Shown here: piece after piece, positions 61,306 to 64,000 of the stretch
Position numbering within the stretch: position 1 is the first letter of the stretch
How the letters are laid out: every line of letters starts with the position of its first letter
Origin: Faecalicatena_A orotica
GTDB taxonomy: Bacteria; Bacillota; Clostridia; Lachnospirales; Lachnospiraceae
DNA length: 64,000 bases
Strand: one strand, 5' to 3'
Assembly (NCBI RefSeq): GCF_040545875.1
Contig: NZ_JBEPMR010000002.1
Position numbers and translations under genes: made by a program
The notes under the pieces: generated by a model
The model's database searches: none
The model's input: the letters and a program-made list of their open reading frames with translations, nothing else
What the model was told of the DNA's origin: nothing

Positions 61306-62499
61306 ATGGGAGTTTTAAAAGTGCATCAGGACCGGGTAAATGAAGAAACGGCGGAGGAAATGTGCAAAATGTGCCCTTTCCATGCGATCACATATGAAGG
61401 TAAAAAGCTGGAAATCGGGGCCGGATGCCGGATGTGTAAAGCGTGTGTAAAGAAGGGGAGTTCAGGTGTCATTACATATGAGGAATTTCAGAGGCCGGAG
61501 ATAGACAAAGATGCGTGGAAAGGAATTGTAGTATATGCTGAATGGGAGGATGACCGTATTCATCCTGTGACATTTGAACTGATCGGAAAGGCACGGGAGC
61601 TGGCGGAGGTAAACAGGCAGCCGGTATCGGTCCTTCTGATTGGGGACAAGCTGGGAAAAGCGGGGGAGGAACTCAGACATTACGGGGTTGACTGCATTTA
61701 TACTTATGAGGATCAGAGATTCCTCGAATTTAAAGCATCTCTTTATGCCAATATTGTAGAGAACTTTGTGGAAAAAGTCCACCCATCAGTCATGCTGTTT
61801 GGAGCAACGATAAAAGGCAGGTCGCTGGCACCACGGATTGCGGCCAGATTCAGGACAGGACTGACAGCCGACTGTACATCGCTTGAAATGAAAAGCAACA
61901 CAGATCTTGTACAGATCCGACCAGCCTTCGGAGGGAATATCATGGCGCAGATAAATACACCAAACTCCCGCCCGCAGCTATGTACCGTCCGGTACAAAGT
62001 GTTCACCGCGCCTGAGCGAAATGAGGGCGCAGATGGCATCATCAAGAGTATGGATATTCCGGAAGAGAAGATGAAATCAGGAATAGAAGTACTTCACAGA
62101 GTTGAAAAACCCAGAGAGGTTGATCTTGCAGAGGCAGAGACAATTATAGCAGTCGGCCGGGGAATCCGGACCCAGAGTGACCTTCTCATGGTGAAAGAGC
62201 TTGCGGGCCTGCTGAATGCACAGGTGGCATGTACAAGACCACTGATTGAAGCAGGATGGTTTGATGCCAGACATCAGATCGGATTAAGCGGGAGGACCGT
62301 AAAGCCGAAACTGCTGATAACTCTGGGCATTTCAGGTTCTGTTCAATTTGTCGCGGGAATGAGGGCGGCAGAGTGTATCATTGCGGTGAATACGGATAAG
62401 CATGCAGGTATTTTTGATGTAGCCCATTACGGATTTGCAGGAGATCTGTATGAAGTGCTCCCGGTATTACTGAGACAATTGAAAGGCGGTGCGAAATGA
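61306..62499 (+). CDS. Electron transfer flavoprotein alpha subunit with ferredoxin-like domain
   Basis: A 397-residue EtfA. The first 60 residues carry cysteines C20, C23, C41, C44 and C47 (CKMC, CRMCKAC), a ferredoxin-like extension as in LctC of Acetobacterium woodii. The C-terminal FAD domain has SGRTVKPKLLITLGISGSVQF, the usual EtfA signature, and IIAVNTDKHAGIFDVAHYG. The end overlaps the next gene by four bases. Confidence 0.93.
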   Translation: MGVLKVHQDRVNEETAEEMCKMCPFHAITYEGKKLEIGAGCRMCKACVKKGSSGVITYEEFQRPEIDKDAWKGIVVYAEWEDDRIHPVTFELIGKARELAEVNRQPVSVLLIGDKLGKAGEELRHYGVDCIYTYEDQRFLEFKASLYANIVENFVEKVHPSVMLFGATIKGRSLAPRIAARFRTGLTADCTSLEMKSNTDLVQIRPAFGGNIMAQINTPNSRPQLCTVRYKVFTAPERNEGADGIIKSMDIPEEKMKSGIEVLHRVEKPREVDLAEAETIIAVGRGIRTQSDLLMVKELAGLLNAQVACTRPLIEAGWFDARHQIGLSGRTVKPKLLITLGISGSVQFVAGMRAAECIIAVNTDKHAGIFDVAHYGFAGDLYEVLPVLLRQLKGGAK

Positions 62500-63881
62500 A
62501 GTTAAACGAGGAACAGCTCATTTATTTAAAAAGGCTGATAGAGCCAGCAAGAATACAGACAGGAAAAGAGATCGGAGAAGACTACAGTCATGATGAGCTG
62601 GGAGGTATCACCGCGTATCCGGATGTTCTTATAAAAGTGATATCGACAGAAGAAGTTTCAAAAATCATGACATATGCATATAAACAGGATATTCCCGTTG
62701 TAGTCAGGGGCGCAGGGACCGGACTTGTAGGTGCGGCAGTAGCCGTATGCGGGGGGATCATGATCGAGACAACCTTGATGAATCATGTGCTAGAACTGGA
62801 TGAAGAGAATCTCACAGTGACGGTTGAACCCGGTGTCCTTTTGATGGAACTGGCACAGTTTGCAGAGGAACACAGTTTTCTGTATCCGCCTGATCCAGGG
62901 GAAAAGTCGGCGACTATAGGGGGAAATATAAGTACAAACGCCGGAGGAATGAGGGCGGTGAAGTATGGTGTTACAAGAGATTATGTAAGAGGACTGACGG
63001 TGGTGCTTCCCAATGGGAAAGTAGAGAAATTTGGCGGCAAAATAGTAAAGAATAGTTCGGGGTACAGCTTAAAAGATCTGATCGTCGGCTCGGAGGGTAC
63101 GCTTGGTATCATTACAGAGGCGATTTTGAAATTAGTGCCTTTACCAAACAAAAGTGTAAGTTTACTGGTTCCCTATGAAAAAATAGAAGATGCGATCGAA
63201 ACAGTACCAAAGATTATCAAATTAAAAACGACTCCCACGGCTATTGAATTTATGGAGAGAAATGTCCTGCTTTTTGCGGAAGAATTTCTGGGAAGAAAGT
63301 TTCCGGATACAAAAAGTGAAGCTTACCTTCTGCTTACATTCGACGGTAGTTCTTCTGTGCAGGTTGAGTCAGAATACGAGACAGTAGCACAGTATTGTCT
63401 GGAGCATGGAGCCAGAGATGTCTTTATTGTAGACACGCCGGAGCGCAGAGACGCGGTATGGTCTGCAAGGGGGGCTTTTCTAGAAGCGATCAAAGCATCA
63501 ACTACGGAGATGGATGAGTGTGATGTGGTGGTGCCGAGAAATTGTGTGGCCGAATTTATACTATTTACCCACAGCCTTTCTAAGAAATTCAATATCAGGA
63601 TTCCCAGTTTCGGGCATGCGGGAGACGGCAACCTGCATATCTATATCTGCCGGGACCGGCTTGCAGAACAAGAGTGGAAATGTACTTTGTCAGAAGTTTT
63701 CGCGGAAATGTACGAAAAGGCGTTAAAACTGGGAGGAGCGGTTTCGGGCGAACACGGCGTCGGATATGCGAAGAAAAAATATCTCAGGAAACAGGTGGGA
63801 GATGAACAGATACGGCTGATGCGGGAGATAAAACGCGTATTCGATCCAAAAGGACTGCTCAACCCACAGAAAGTAATCTGA
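62496..63881 (+). CDS. FAD-linked 2-hydroxyacid dehydrogenase, GlcD/LctD-like
   Basis: A 461-residue flavoprotein. The N-terminal FAD-binding fold includes VVRGAGTGLVGAAV and PPDPGEKSATIGGNISTNAGG; the C-terminal part includes SFGHAGDGNLHI and SGEHGVGYAKK, both conserved in GlcD and D-lactate dehydrogenases. With the two Etf subunits it probably forms the bifurcating complex that oxidises lactate with NAD and reduced ferredoxin. The actual 2-hydroxyacid may differ. Confidence 0.92.
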   Translation: MKLNEEQLIYLKRLIEPARIQTGKEIGEDYSHDELGGITAYPDVLIKVISTEEVSKIMTYAYKQDIPVVVRGAGTGLVGAAVAVCGGIMIETTLMNHVLELDEENLTVTVEPGVLLMELAQFAEEHSFLYPPDPGEKSATIGGNISTNAGGMRAVKYGVTRDYVRGLTVVLPNGKVEKFGGKIVKNSSGYSLKDLIVGSEGTLGIITEAILKLVPLPNKSVSLLVPYEKIEDAIETVPKIIKLKTTPTAIEFMERNVLLFAEEFLGRKFPDTKSEAYLLLTFDGSSSVQVESEYETVAQYCLEHGARDVFIVDTPERRDAVWSARGAFLEAIKASTTEMDECDVVVPRNCVAEFILFTHSLSKKFNIRIPSFGHAGDGNLHIYICRDRLAEQEWKCTLSEVFAEMYEKALKLGGAVSGEHGVGYAKKKYLRKQVGDEQIRLMREIKRVFDPKGLLNPQKVI

Positions 63882-64000
63882 GGGTAAAAAACGTAAATAA
63901 ATATTCGTGAATTCCAAAACTGAACCCTGTATGCAAGACTAAATCCCACGTACCATTAAAAAACGTACTGATTTAAAGAAATTTTTCATCACATTTGCGC
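63882..64000. other. Gene-free end of the window
   Basis: AT-rich sequence after the last stop codon. I see no gene, terminator or clear repeat in it; a downstream gene may begin past the edge. Confidence 0.5.

Noticed and set aside
1..64000. CRISPR arrays, tRNA or rRNA genes, prophage
   Set aside because: No regularly spaced repeats, cloverleaf genes, rRNA sequence or phage structural genes were seen on either strand.

Overview
The window (about 45-48% GC, strong AGGAGG-type ribosome binding sites, tightly packed operons) looks like a chromosomal piece of a strictly anaerobic gut Firmicute, most likely a Lachnospiraceae species. The evidence is [FeFe]-hydrogenase maturation genes, an oxygen-sensitive hydroxyproline dehydratase, a class III ribonucleotide reductase, an Etf-type lactate dehydrogenase, and CUT1, TRAP and ECF importers. 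No tRNA, rRNA, CRISPR array, prophage or intact transposase was seen.

Layout. 1-6000: end of a CUT1 sugar importer, a YesMN-like two-component pair and a lipoprotein binding protein. 6.1-10.7 kb: a rubredoxin/glutamate-synthase-like protein, then envelope lipid genes (PgsA-like, DedA, GT4, DUF374). 10.7-14.7 kb: an OmpR/histidine-kinase pair bracketed by two related palindromes, and a CPBP protease. 14.7-19.2 kb (minus strand): TM1266-type regulator, hydE, hydG and hydF behind a structured leader that ends in an intrinsic terminator. 19.36-20.0 kb: a pentapeptide-repeat gene broken by one missing A. 20.1-27.1 kb: trans-4-hydroxyproline use (HypD activase, HypD, GntR regulator, ProC) with an inserted AlbA_2/HATPase regulator and acylphosphatase; gntR and proC share TTGTATACAA operators. 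27.1-35.9 kb: AraC regulator and divergent operon (DHDPS-like lyase, TRAP transporter, large GH106-like hydrolase, YhcH).

36.0-40.9 kb: TetR regulator, anaerobic RNR activase, NrdD with a fused CPNC redox domain, and a thioredoxin reductase, behind a probable NrdR box pair. 41-49.5 kb: DUF6106-like protein, PucR-type regulator, stand-alone MsmK/UgpC ATPase, two EamA transporters, a C39-like unknown, an arylsulfotransferase, a cyclophilin and a FadR-type regulator. 49.8-53.2 kb: EcfA1-EcfA2-EcfT-TruA. 53.4-60.4 kb: a sialic-acid-like operon (aldolase-family lyase, CUT1 importer, GldA-like dehydrogenase, NanE, RpiR). 60.4-63.9 kb: EtfB, ferredoxin-type EtfA and a GlcD-like flavoprotein (Lct-type complex).

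How they fit together. Neither CUT1 importer shows its own ATPase here, so the lone MsmK may power both. HypD makes pyrroline-5-carboxylate and ProC reduces it to proline. The fused redox domain of NrdD and the adjacent TrxB suggest thioredoxin-like re-reduction. The most interesting points are the hydrogenase-maturation leader, the four-site operator of the AlbA_2 regulator, the incomplete nan-like operon with a GldA-like enzyme, the second DHDPS-like lyase with an altered CQSSE motif, and two families of dispersed palindromes. All functions are read from the sequence and from memory of the families; no database search was run.
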